64,000 nucleotides of DNA, taken from NCBI RefSeq assembly GCF_008974325.1, contig NZ_BKCG01000006.1:62001-126000 (forward strand), read 5' to 3'. A program made the position numbers and the translations under genes. The stretch comes from Patiriisocius marinus. GTDB taxonomy: Bacteria; Bacteroidota; Bacteroidia; Flavobacteriales; Flavobacteriaceae. A model generated the notes under the pieces. It searched no databases and was not told the origin of the DNA. It saw only the letters and a program-made list of their open reading frames with translations. Each line of letters begins with the position of its first letter. Within the stretch, counting starts at the first letter, position 1. This document shows positions 17,019 to 25,461 of the stretch, piece after piece.

Positions 17019-19871
17019 TTATTGTTTAACTAAAATTTTAGACGTCTGGAATTCTCCGTTGCAAATTAGGGCAACAACATAGGAGCCTGTTGCAAATAAA
17101 CTAGTATCTATAGTAAGTGAAGTTTCTAATATGTCTAAAATATAGTTGTATTCAGTGCCTGAGTTGGTATGGACTATACGTAAATAAGCAGAGTTTGCTA
17201 ATTCTGCATCATAAATGACAGTTGCATTAGCACTTACAGGGTTCGGGCTTATAGACTCTAATTTATATGGATTTACTTTTACCTCTACCTCATCATAATC
17301 TTTTAATCCATCTACATCACTTATTATTTCTAGTTTGTATTTTTTAGTAACATCTGGTGATATTGTAAAATTACTCCCTGTATAAATAAGATTACCTTCT
17401 GGATCATACCAATTATAGGTAGCACTATCATCTATTTCAGCAGCACTTAAGGTAACGCTTTCATTTTTTTCAATCTCCTTATCCTCCCCTGCATCTGCAG
17501 CAAAAATAGGTCGATCATCTTTACGTATTTCAAAAGTTTCTCCTCCTATGATTTCATTGGTTATTGCATCTCGTTGCAATACATCATAGACAAACTTTCT
17601 CTTATTAGTGAGTTCTTCTGTTAAAAAATTGAAGCTTATGTACGCTGTAGTAATTTCACCAGGAGCCAATTGTATATTTTGAAATTGCGCTAGTGACCCT
17701 GAAACTATTTTTTTATTGGTAAACCCTTGAGAAGTAATTTGTTGTGATAATTCTCCTCCATTTTCCCAAGCAGTATTTAAACTTGAATCCATAGTGATCG
17801 TTATTTCAGCCTCTTCATGTAAAGGTTTCCCTAGTTCATTTGCTTTTGGTCTAAATTCTAAAATATAATTTCTAGATACATTATCAGTGTTTGCAATAGC
17901 AATGACTCCTCCTGTAGTAGCATTGGTCATTGTTTTTAAATCTACAATGCTCGTATTTTTCCAAACAATATTATTATTTTCTCTTACATTACCAGGTATA
18001 TAAGAAGTTTCTGAAAATAGTATAGGATCATCAGTCGAGGTAATTCTAGCTAATAGACAAAAATGCCAAGGATGTGGATTAATATTTACATAGTCATCAG
18101 GATTAGGAATCATCCATGGAAATTCTACTATTTTTGATTGTCCTATTTTTAAACTAGGTATCGTCATAGTACCAACAACACCGCCCATCTCTATAGTAGC
18201 TCCTGTTACTGGATCAGTCATTGTTGTAGTCCCATCCCAATTATCAGGCCAAGCTAATGATGTACTTGCTTTTGCCCAATACAATGTTACTTGTGTTTTT
18301 GTATCTTCTTCTGTTTCCCAGCAACTATTATTAGTAATTTCTACATATGCATAATTGGGATCGACGGCATCATATTCTGGATTTTGATGCGTTTGTATTA
18401 ATTGTCCATCATTACTATTTCTAACCCAAATATCCTCGCTTTGATGTAATATTTCATCAGTATAGGTATCTGGCTCTAAAAACATATCATACCGTGAGTT
18501 TTGCATCGCCCAATCTTTTTCTGGTGGACTATACTCAGAACATTTTGCAGTCTTCACCGCTCTAAAAGCATTTATACGTCCTGTGCCTAATTTACCTAAT
18601 AAGTCTAAGTCAGGATTTGTATTACGATTTAAAGGAATGTGATATATATCATCTGTAGTACTTTCAATAATAGCTTTAACTTCAGCAGCGGTTAAGCTAG
18701 GGTTTGCAGCAAAAACTAAAGCTGCTAAACCAGAAACGAATGGTGCGGCCATTGAGGTACCTGCGCCATATTCATAAATATTTGTTATCCCGTCCGGAGC
18801 TATTGAGGCTAATTGAACTAAAATACCAGGGGCACTTACATTAACTTTATCATTATGTGTGGCAGATTCATCTGGATGTTGTGCAGGTTTATATAAATGA
18901 TGATCTTTCCACGATTGTGCCCAATAATTATCATCTGTTCCAGGTATTAATAAATTATGATACTCATCAATATCATTTCGAGAACCTACGCTAGTTACTG
19001 AAATAACAGCATCATAAGAGGCTGGATAAGCATAACCGTGGCTATCTGTTCCACAACTATTCCCCTGCGTACCGTTTCCAGCACCTGCTACAACTAATAC
19101 CCCACTATCTAAAATTTCTTGATATCCTAAAGCATTATCAGCATCAAAAGTACAACTTTCAATCCAACTGCAATTAATTACTTTAACTCCAGGTATCAAT
19201 GAAATTTCCTTTACTCTATTCAAAAAACCAAAATGCATATCTGCTGTAATAAGACTAGAACTATAACCAATACTTGCCATTCCTAAACCGTTATTAGTAT
19301 CTCCAGCGGCAACACTTGCAACTTGGGTACCATGTTTTAACCATGATAAATTAGAGTTTGAAACATCATCAATATTACTAATAATTTTGTTTTGTAAATC
19401 TTCGTGTGTTTCTAAAAATCCTGCATCTACAATACCTATATAAATATTTGGATCTCCGGTAGTAATAGACCAAGCGAGTGGTGCTTTAATTAGATCGAGT
19501 GAAGGATTAGGCCTATCCTCCTGCATATTCTCAATATAATCATTAGGTTCTGTATTTGACAGTAATAATGGAATGGATTCTTCATAAGGAGTTAATTGTG
19601 TAACATCACTCCGTTGGCTAAAAGAGGTAATATTATAACTTACAGGCACCTCCATTAAATAAATACGTTGTAACCTAGGGGTTGTAAATAGCGGGTAGGC
19701 TTTTTCAAATCTATATAAAGGCTTACCGGCTAAAAAAGTATTTAAGTTTGACCTATCAGTTGTAATACTTAGTGTATTATCATTATTAGTTGTTGAATTA
19801 AGAAGTTGTATATTTTGCCCTTCTTTAAATTCTACTTTATATGTTACCGTATCTTGTGCATTAACCGTCAT
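17019..19871 (-). CDS. Subtilisin-like (S8) protease with T9SS sorting domain; start in a phase-variable repeat
   Basis: From the internal ATG at 19871 the frame gives 950 residues. The catalytic triad is D149 (IGIVDAG), H180 (KHGTQVAS) and S373 (GTSMAAPFVSG), with oxyanion N266 (GAGNG). A PKD/Ig-like part (about 800-870) and a T9SS type A sorting domain (about 870-950; LESISPNPVSANATV) follow, so this is an exported protease. The ATG at 19871 lies inside a signal peptide: the same frame upstream reads QKTFNILFIAFCGMTVNAQ. That frame runs back into a tandem 11-bp repeat (19910-19983) and meets no ATG, GTG or TTG before a stop. The only good start, ATG at 19990, is out of frame with the six copies present. 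As sequenced the secreted form should not be made; 2, 5 or 8 copies would restore it. Confidence 0.85.
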   Translation of the reverse strand: MTVNAQDTVTYKVEFKEGQNIQLLNSTTNNDNTLSITTDRSNLNTFLAGKPLYRFEKAYPLFTTPRLQRIYLMEVPVSYNITSFSQRSDVTQLTPYEESIPLLLSNTEPNDYIENMQEDRPNPSLDLIKAPLAWSITTGDPNIYIGIVDAGFLETHEDLQNKIISNIDDVSNSNLSWLKHGTQVASVAAGDTNNGLGMASIGYSSSLITADMHFGFLNRVKEISLIPGVKVINCSWIESCTFDADNALGYQEILDSGVLVVAGAGNGTQGNSCGTDSHGYAYPASYDAVISVTSVGSRNDIDEYHNLLIPGTDDNYWAQSWKDHHLYKPAQHPDESATHNDKVNVSAPGILVQLASIAPDGITNIYEYGAGTSMAAPFVSGLAALVFAANPSLTAAEVKAIIESTTDDIYHIPLNRNTNPDLDLLGKLGTGRINAFRAVKTAKCSEYSPPEKDWAMQNSRYDMFLEPDTYTDEILHQSEDIWVRNSNDGQLIQTHQNPEYDAVDPNYAYVEITNNSCWETEEDTKTQVTLYWAKASTSLAWPDNWDGTTTMTDPVTGATIEMGGVVGTMTIPSLKIGQSKIVEFPWMIPNPDDYVNINPHPWHFCLLARITSTDDPILFSETSYIPGNVRENNNIVWKNTSIVDLKTMTNATTGGVIAIANTDNVSRNYILEFRPKANELGKPLHEEAEITITMDSSLNTAWENGGELSQQITSQGFTNKKIVSGSLAQFQNIQLAPGEITTAYISFNFLTEELTNKRKFVYDVLQRDAITNEIIGGETFEIRKDDRPIFAADAGEDKEIEKNESVTLSAAEIDDSATYNWYDPEGNLIYTGSNFTISPDVTKKYKLEIISDVDGLKDYDEVEVKVNPYKLESISPNPVSANATVIYDAELANSAYLRIVHTNSGTEYNYILDILETSLTIDTSLFATGSYVVALICNGEFQTSKILVKQ

Positions 19872-19990
19872 ACCGCAGAAAGCGATAAAAAGTATATTAA
19901 ATGTTTTTTGAATGGTGCGCGAATGGTGCGCGAATGGTGCGCGAATGGTGCGCGAATGGTGCGCGAATGGTGCGCGAATGGTGTCCTCAT
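19868..19990 (-). other. Leader frame of the subtilase in its OFF state
   Basis: The ATG at 19990 opens a 40-codon frame that passes through all repeat copies (peptide pattern RTPFAHHS repeated) and ends at TGA at 19870-19868. That TGA overlaps the internal ATG of the subtilase as ATGA. With 5 copies the same ATG would read on into the signal peptide and give a protease of about 986 residues. The ATGA overlap could allow weak re-initiation of a signal-less product. Confidence 0.6.
19910..19983. repeat. 11-bp tandem repeat (GAATGGTGCGC), 6.7 copies
   Basis: Six perfect copies of GAATGGTGCGC (19910-19975) are followed by eight further bases of the unit (19976-19983). The unit is rich in G and C, unlike the flanks, and its length is not a multiple of three. 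It lies between the only plausible start codon and the signal peptide of the subtilase on the minus strand. Copy-number change would shift the reading frame. Confidence 0.97.
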
Positions 19991-20115
19991 AATTAAAGAT
20001 GTTTTTGTTTAGCAGTATACTAAGAGGGGAGTCATAACCTTAAAATAAAGCGGTGCTGTCCTTTAAGTTTTTTAAAAATAAAAAAAATAAATATACTGCA
20101 CAACTAATAAGACCA

Positions 20116-21792
20116 CTATAGTATCTCTTTTTCATAAAAAGTAGTCGCATCGGTTATTAAAAGCTCGAGCGCTTTCATTTCTTGTTTTGCTCTCTTTGAA
20201 TCCCATTGTAATTGGTCAATGCAATAATTTAATACCGTTATTTTATAGTCATAAATACTGCTAATATCAAAAAACAAACGTCCAGTTCTACGAACAAAAA
20301 AATCAGGAAGACTATTCATCATTTCAAAATTAATACTGTACCATAACTCTGCAAGAAGCAGCTTTTCTTCTAATTGCACCCCTTTAAAGTCAGATAGCTT
20401 TTCAATAATTTTATTAGCCTGACTTCCATAGGTTGATGTTAAATATTCTATGGTATAAGCACTGTCATAGCCTTCAATCAATAGTTTTTTTCTTAACACC
20501 TTTTTAAATGCGTCCACATCCTCTAGTGATTTAAAGGCGAGCGGTGTAAGCGGGATATTTCTTGTAATTGACCCCGTTACATTCAATTTATGCTTCTTTT
20601 TCATGGTATTCAAAACCTTCGCATTCACTCTTTGTGCCATTTTTCGGTATCCGGTTAACTTCCCTCCTGCTATTGAAATCAACCCGCTATCACTCACAAA
20701 AATTTCATCTTTTCTTGATAATTCTGACGGTGATGCGGCATCTTCATGGATCAAAGGGCGCAATCCTGCCCAAGAAGATTGAACATCGTCTATTGTAACA
20801 TTACAGGTTTTAAAAGTGGCATTTATTGCTTGCAAAATATAGGCTACATCTTGTTTTGTGCTTACAACTCTATTTAGTGAGCCATTATAAGGTGTATCCG
20901 TTGTACCAACATACGTGACTTTTCCACGAGGGATTGCAAATAACATTCGACCATCCGGAGCATCAAAATAAACGGATTGTTTTACGGGTAATTTTTTATT
21001 CGGAAACACTAAATGCACCCCTTTTGTTAAGTATAAATGCTTATTGTTTAAAGGACCATCTTTCTTTCTCAATTTATCTACCCAAGGTCCAGCTGCCGAA
21101 ACTATCCTTCGGGAATTAATAATAAATTTAGCTCCCGTATTATGATCAACACAGGTGATTCCTTTTACTTTGTTTTTCTCACTGTAAATGAAATCAGTCA
21201 TTTCACAGTAATTGATAATTTCAGCACCATAGGTATGAGCCGTTTTTAATAATTCTATGGTCAATCTCGCATCATCCGTTCTATATTCTGAGTAATAGCC
21301 ACCACCTAACAATGTTGATTCCTCTAATAAAGGTTCCTTTAATAACGTTTCGGATTTATCAAGCATTTTACGACGATCATCTCCTTCTACATTTGCAAGG
21401 ATATCATACACTTTTAAACCTATTGAAGTTAAAAATGCTCCATACACACCATCCTTTGTGAGTGGTAATAACATCTTTTCTGGAATCACTAAATGTGGCG
21501 CTAACTTATGAACCGTTGCACGCTCACGACCAGATTCTTTAACTAATCCAATTTCAAATTGTTTTAAATACCGAAGTCCGCCGTGAATAAGCTTTGTAGA
21601 TTTATTACTTGTCCCAGACGCAAAATCGTTCTTCTCCACTAAGCAGGTTTTGAGTCCGCGTGAAGCTGCGTCAAGTGCAATTCCTGCACCCGTGACACCG
21701 CCACCAATTATAATTAAATCATATTTAGCGGATTGCAACCGCTGTAATTGCGCTTCTCTTTGAAGGCTAGAAAATGTACGTGAAGCATTCAT
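20116..21792 (-). CDS. glpD: Glycerol-3-phosphate dehydrogenase, FAD-dependent
   Basis: GlpD oxidises glycerol 3-phosphate to dihydroxyacetone phosphate and passes electrons to quinone at the inner membrane. The 558-residue protein opens with the FAD-binding motif YDLIIIGGGVTGAGIALDAASRG, then SSKTTKLIHGGLRYL-like NKSTKLIHGGLRYLKQFE, and later PRGKVTYVGTTDTPY and ISIAGGKLTGYRKMA, all characteristic of the GlpA/GlpD family. Length is normal. It starts 2 bp after the glpK stop, so the two form one operon for glycerol use. Because it also controls glycerol-3-phosphate supply, it links to the lipid genes downstream. No GlpF channel gene is visible here. Confidence 0.95.
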   Translation of the reverse strand: MNASRTFSSLQREAQLQRLQSAKYDLIIIGGGVTGAGIALDAASRGLKTCLVEKNDFASGTSNKSTKLIHGGLRYLKQFEIGLVKESGRERATVHKLAPHLVIPEKMLLPLTKDGVYGAFLTSIGLKVYDILANVEGDDRRKMLDKSETLLKEPLLEESTLLGGGYYSEYRTDDARLTIELLKTAHTYGAEIINYCEMTDFIYSEKNKVKGITCVDHNTGAKFIINSRRIVSAAGPWVDKLRKKDGPLNNKHLYLTKGVHLVFPNKKLPVKQSVYFDAPDGRMLFAIPRGKVTYVGTTDTPYNGSLNRVVSTKQDVAYILQAINATFKTCNVTIDDVQSSWAGLRPLIHEDAASPSELSRKDEIFVSDSGLISIAGGKLTGYRKMAQRVNAKVLNTMKKKHKLNVTGSITRNIPLTPLAFKSLEDVDAFKKVLRKKLLIEGYDSAYTIEYLTSTYGSQANKIIEKLSDFKGVQLEEKLLLAELWYSINFEMMNSLPDFFVRRTGRLFFDISSIYDYKITVLNYCIDQLQWDSKRAKQEMKALELLITDATTFYEKEIL

Positions 21793-21794
21793 AT

Positions 21795-23279
21795 TTAGCG
21801 CGTTGTTTTAGTTCTAGAAATAGCATCTTGCCATCCTGCAATCTTATTATTTCGTTGTTTAGCTTCCATACTAGGAGCATAAATTACATCGTTATTGCGT
21901 AGTTTTTGAATATCCATTTTTGTCCAAACTCTTGCTTTTATTCCTGCTAGTAAAGCAGCACCAAGAGCAGTCACTTCAATCATTTTTGGCTTATCCACTA
22001 ACACGTTAAGAATATCAGCTTGAAACTGCATTAAGTAGCCATTTTCACTTGCACCGCCATCCACTAATAATTTTTTAAGAGCAATTTTTCCATCCTGCTC
22101 CATCGCTTTTAGCACATCCATTGTTTGGTAAGCAAGCGCCTCAACAGTTGCTTTGATTATGTGCTCTTTCCCAGTATCTAATGTCAATCCATAAATTGCT
22201 CCTTTAGCTTGGCCATCCCAATGTGGAGCACCCAATCCTGCAAATGCCGGAACTACATAAACATCCTCTAATGGCTCAATACTATTACAAATAGCTTCGG
22301 TTTGTTTTGCTTCTGAAATAAGCTTCATTTGGTCACGCAGCCATTGAATGGAAGCCCCTCCAATAAAAATACTCCCCTCTAATGCATATTGAATTTCTTC
22401 TTCTTCAATACTGCACGCTATGGTTGTTAATAATCCGTGGGTAGACTTTATAAAATTAGTTCCAGTGTTTAAAAGCATAAAACATCCTGTCCCATAGGTG
22501 TTTTTTGCAATGCCTTTTTCAAATCCGCCTTGCCCAAAAAGTGCCGCTTGTTGATCACCCGCTACTCCATAAATAGGAATTGAAACATCTTGTATTTCTA
22601 TACTCCCAAAATTTGATGATGAAGATTGCACCACTGGCAACATCGACTTAGGGATATCAAAAACCGACAATAAATAATCGTCCCATTGCAACTTTTTACA
22701 ATTATATAATAAAGTTCGTGACGCATTAGTATGGTCAGTTACGTGCCTTTTTCCATTAGTGAATTTATAGATTAACCAACTATCAATTGTTCCAAATAAC
22801 AAGTCACCGGCTTCTGCTTTATCTTTGGCGCCTGACACATTATTTAAAATCCAATGAACTTTTGTTGCTGAAAAATAAGCATCTAAAACAAGCCCAGTGT
22901 TCTCCTGAATATATTGGTCAAGTTTTTCGGATTTCAAATTTCCGCAGAACATTTTTGTACGGTTATCTAACCAAACTATTGCATTATAAATAGGAACTCC
23001 TGTATTTTTATCCCAAACTACAGTTGTCTCACGTTGATTGGTTATTCCAATTGCTTTTATTTTACTGGGATGGATTTCAGAAGTCTCAAATAACTCGTGT
23101 AATGTTTCTTTTTGATGCTGAAAAATTTCCTCGGGATCGTGTTCTACCCATCCAGATTGTGGATAATGCTGTGTAAGTTCCTTTTGCGAAATTTTCACAA
23201 TATTACCTTCTTCATCAAACAGAATACTGCGAGTGCTTGTAGTGCCTTGATCTAATGCAATGATATATTTATTCTCCAT
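21795..23279 (-). CDS. glpK: Glycerol kinase
   Basis: GlpK phosphorylates glycerol to glycerol 3-phosphate with ATP. The protein (494 residues from the ATG at 23279) has the FGGY-kinase opening IALDQGTTSTRSILFD, the substrate loop AIGITNQRETTVVWD, IVWLDNRT, the GVAGDQQAALFGQ block and LLVDGGASENGYLMQFQADIL near the end. An earlier in-frame ATG at 23300 adds seven residues absent from the family and lies at the -7 box, so the ATG before ENKYIIALDQ is used. It is the first gene of the glpK-glpD operon. The kinase can also feed the acyltransferase pathway encoded at 29-37 kb. Confidence 0.95.
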   Translation of the reverse strand: MENKYIIALDQGTTSTRSILFDEEGNIVKISQKELTQHYPQSGWVEHDPEEIFQHQKETLHELFETSEIHPSKIKAIGITNQRETTVVWDKNTGVPIYNAIVWLDNRTKMFCGNLKSEKLDQYIQENTGLVLDAYFSATKVHWILNNVSGAKDKAEAGDLLFGTIDSWLIYKFTNGKRHVTDHTNASRTLLYNCKKLQWDDYLLSVFDIPKSMLPVVQSSSSNFGSIEIQDVSIPIYGVAGDQQAALFGQGGFEKGIAKNTYGTGCFMLLNTGTNFIKSTHGLLTTIACSIEEEEIQYALEGSIFIGGASIQWLRDQMKLISEAKQTEAICNSIEPLEDVYVVPAFAGLGAPHWDGQAKGAIYGLTLDTGKEHIIKATVEALAYQTMDVLKAMEQDGKIALKKLLVDGGASENGYLMQFQADILNVLVDKPKMIEVTALGAALLAGIKARVWTKMDIQKLRNNDVIYAPSMEAKQRNNKIAGWQDAISRTKTTR

Positions 23280-23297
23280 TGGTGTGTAAAATGAGTG

Positions 23298-23305
23298 CAA
23301 AGCTA
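23298..23305 (-). promoter_or_regulatory. glpKD -7 box
   Basis: On the minus strand this reads TAGCTTTG followed by C, matching TAnnTTTG, 18 bp before the glpK ATG at 23279. Confidence 0.55.
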
Positions 23306-23434
23306 CAAGATACTATTTATTATGCACGCATAGTACTTTAAGGCTGTGTTAAATTATTTTAAGTGACATTTTTGAAGAGAAACTAAACAAGCTAAAAATT
23401 TATATCTTTATATAAAATTAGATAGCGTTACATT

Positions 23435-24043
23435 ATGACAAAAAAAGCAGCTCAAACCGCATCCTTTATGGTTCGGTTTAATCAAAAAATTTACGAAGAG
23501 AAAGGGGAATCTAAAGTGCAATGGCGCGGTAACGTCTCACACGTACAAGGTGGTGAAGACACCAATTTTACTGATTTTAACGATGCTGTGCTTTTTATAC
23601 AGCAACATTTAGAAGGACTGACTAAAGAAGCTACCAAACATAAATCTCGAGAACAGCAAGAGGGGATTTTATCTAAAAGTTTTTCCCTTTTTAAAACATT
23701 TGCAGCAACGGGTCCACAATTATTAAAGGACACCTTAAAAGATCCGCGAAAGCAAGTTGCATTTATTCAAGATCAAATAAGTGAATATGGTGAAGAGTTA
23801 ATGGAAAAAGTACCTCTTGACGAATGGCGTAGCGCTTCAAAATCTGATTTTCAAGAAATTAAAGAATCTTTAAGTTCCTTAACCAAATCGGTTGCTGCTT
23901 TATCTAAAAAAGTAGACGAAATGGACGTTACTAAACCAGCTCCTAAGCCTACCGCTCAAAGAAAAACAGCAATAAAAAAACCTCCTGCAGTAGTAAAGAA
24001 AACTACAGCTAAGGCAAAAACAACTAAAACAACCAAGAAATAA
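23435..24043 (+). CDS. Granule-associated-like protein with Lys/Ala-rich tail
   Basis: I cannot assign this 202-residue protein to a firm family. Residues about 10-70 form a small globular domain (FMVRFNQKIY, VQWRGNVSHVQGGEDTNFTDF, AVLFIQQHL). Residues about 85-160 are helical with heptad-like repeats (SLSSLTKSVAALSKKVDEMD). The last 40 residues are a basic Lys/Ala/Pro/Thr tail (KTTAKAKTTKTTKK). A helical body with a histone-H1-like tail is the architecture of PhaF-type phasins. It lies 6 bp before the BTAD regulator gene and so is probably co-transcribed with it, next to three phasin-like genes. A granule or regulatory role is inferred from tail and context. Confidence 0.55.
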   Translation: MTKKAAQTASFMVRFNQKIYEEKGESKVQWRGNVSHVQGGEDTNFTDFNDAVLFIQQHLEGLTKEATKHKSREQQEGILSKSFSLFKTFAATGPQLLKDTLKDPRKQVAFIQDQISEYGEELMEKVPLDEWRSASKSDFQEIKESLSSLTKSVAALSKKVDEMDVTKPAPKPTAQRKTAIKKPPAVVKKTTAKAKTTKTTKK

Positions 24044-24049
24044 TTTTCA

Positions 24050-24853
24050 ATGGCTGATCTCGTTTCGCAATTGGCGGCACTTAAACACTTTGAAGAAACA
24101 GCTCCTATAAGGTTTCAAACCTTAGGGCAGTTTGTGTTGTGGCGTAATGGCGAGAAAGTGAGCAATAAGGAATGGGGACGGGATAAAACCTTGCAGTTAA
24201 TACAATACCTTATTTCTTATCGTAATAGACACGCACTCCACAAGGAACATATTATGGAGCAATTATGGGAAGATGCTGACGACCGTGATTTTAAAGTTGC
24301 ATTACACGGCGTAAACAAAGCACTTGAACCCAACAGACCATCAAGGACTGAACCCATTTATTTACAACGACAAGGCGTTACCTATCAATTAGATTTAAAT
24401 GAAATTTGTATTGATGTTGATGTACTCGATAAGTATATCATTCTTGGAAACGAAGCTTTAGCAAAAGATCTAGACATTGCTAAAGAAGCTTATAAATGCG
24501 CTATTAAATTATATCAAGGCTCTTATTTACCAAATAGAATATTTGAAGATTGGTCTACAGAAGAAAGAGAAAAAGTCCAAATTTTAATCTTAGGAGGACT
24601 TGTAAATCTAGCTGAACTTTTAGTTGAAGAAAACCCAATGGAGAGTGTTCGCCTAGCACAACAGGCCATTTCAATTGACGCAACTTGGGAAGATGCGTAC
24701 CGCATACAAATGCAAGCCTACATTCATAAGGGAAATAGGCCACAAGCACTTAAAACATATCAAAAATGTGTCAATGTACTTGATGAAGAATTCGGGATTT
24801 CTCCACTTCCTGCTACCAAGAAACTACTGAAAGAAATTGAAACGATTGCCTAA
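24050..24853 (+). CDS. SARP-like transcriptional activator with BTAD domain
   Basis: The 267-residue protein has an N-terminal OmpR-type winged helix (about 15-105; IRFQTLGQFVLWRNGEKV, KTLQLIQYLI, IMEQLWEDADDRDFKVALHGVNKAL) and a C-terminal bacterial transcriptional activation domain of helical repeats (about 115-265; AIKLYQGSYLPNRIFEDW, AQQAISIDATWEDAYRIQMQAYIHKGNRPQALKTYQKC). This is the minimal SARP/AfsR architecture without ATPase or sensor. SARPs bind direct heptamer repeats placed just upstream of the -10 box. Three sites with that geometry lie 107 bp to 570 bp downstream of this gene, before phasin genes. That it binds them is inference. Confidence 0.85.
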   Translation: MADLVSQLAALKHFEETAPIRFQTLGQFVLWRNGEKVSNKEWGRDKTLQLIQYLISYRNRHALHKEHIMEQLWEDADDRDFKVALHGVNKALEPNRPSRTEPIYLQRQGVTYQLDLNEICIDVDVLDKYIILGNEALAKDLDIAKEAYKCAIKLYQGSYLPNRIFEDWSTEEREKVQILILGGLVNLAELLVEENPMESVRLAQQAISIDATWEDAYRIQMQAYIHKGNRPQALKTYQKCVNVLDEEFGISPLPATKKLLKEIETIA

Positions 24854-24959
24854 TTAATATTTCTATTAAGACTTTACATATACATTTCTTCTAAAACATC
24901 CTTAATATAAGGGAGTTTCAAATATTCATTTAATAGTATCTACTTCTATTTTTAATTGT

Positions 24960-24993
24960 GTAACTCATCTGTAACTACCTGATAGTATGTTTG
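24960..24993 (+). promoter_or_regulatory. SARP-type activator site and promoter A
   Basis: Heptamers GTAACTC (24960-24966) and GTAACTA (24971-24977) are separated by 4 bp. Eight bp later comes the -7 box TATGTTTG (24986-24993). There is no -33 TTG, which fits an activator-dependent promoter. It lies upstream of the first phasin-like gene. Confidence 0.65.
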
Positions 24994-25048
24994 TATCGTA
25001 ATTAAAATAAAAGAACCGTGAAATTGGTTTTTGATGTAAATTTTAACT

Positions 25049-25082
25049 GCAACTCAACTGCAACTAACTCAAAGTAAGTTTG
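25049..25082 (+). promoter_or_regulatory. SARP-type activator site and promoter B
   Basis: GCAACTC (25049-25055), a 4-bp gap, GCAACTA (25060-25066), 8 bp, then TAAGTTTG (25075-25082). It is a second, nearer promoter for the 25121 gene with geometry identical to site A. Confidence 0.65.
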
Positions 25083-25120
25083 CAACAAACAAAATAACAA
25101 GTATTTAAATTCAATTTATA

Positions 25121-25372
25121 ATGGCAACTAAAAAAGCAAATAAATCAATCGTAGAAACCACAACTTCAACGGTATTAGGCATAGCCACAAAAGCAAATAA
25201 TGTCGCTTTAAATACAACTGAAAAAGCATTTACTAAATCATTTTCAATGGCAGAAAAATGTATCGGTTTTTCTAGTAACATTATTAAGAGAAGTTTACAG
25301 ATAAGTGCATCGCAACAAGATTTAGTATTTGACGTATTAGAAAGCGTTAAGAAAAAAATTATCCGTAAATAA
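25121..25372 (+). CDS. Small phasin-like protein
   Basis: The 83-residue protein is mostly amphipathic helix with a Lys-rich start. The segment TKANNVALNTTEKAFTKSF and the later SASQQDLVFDVLESVKKK are shared with the 95-residue gene at 26577 (TKANDIALNTTETVVTEAI, AANQQNLVFDALTIVKGQL), so the two are paralogues. Phasins are small helical proteins that coat polyester or lipid granules. No PHA synthase is seen in the window, so lipid droplets made by the nearby WS/DGAT are the more likely target. It stands behind two SARP-type promoters. The function is inferred from helical character, paralogy and context. Confidence 0.6.
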   Translation: MATKKANKSIVETTTSTVLGIATKANNVALNTTEKAFTKSFSMAEKCIGFSSNIIKRSLQISASQQDLVFDVLESVKKKIIRK

Positions 25373-25389
25373 TTAAAAATCAAACAACT

Positions 25390-25423
25390 GCAACTCATCT
25401 GTAACTCACTGATTGTATGTTTG
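25390..25423 (+). promoter_or_regulatory. SARP-type activator site and promoter C
   Basis: GCAACTC (25390-25396), 4 bp, GTAACTC (25401-25407), 8 bp, TATGTTTG (25416-25423). It lies 38 bp before the 25462 start and has the same architecture as sites A and B, with similarity continuing into the flanks of site A. Confidence 0.68.
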
Positions 25424-25461
25424 TATCAAAATCAATAACACAACATTAAAGTTTATATAAT

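Noticed and set aside
19806-20012. A 68-codon plus-strand frame with repeated ARMVREWCANG
   Set aside because: It exists only because the 11-bp repeat is open in this frame; it lies antisense to the subtilase start and has no promoter or family.
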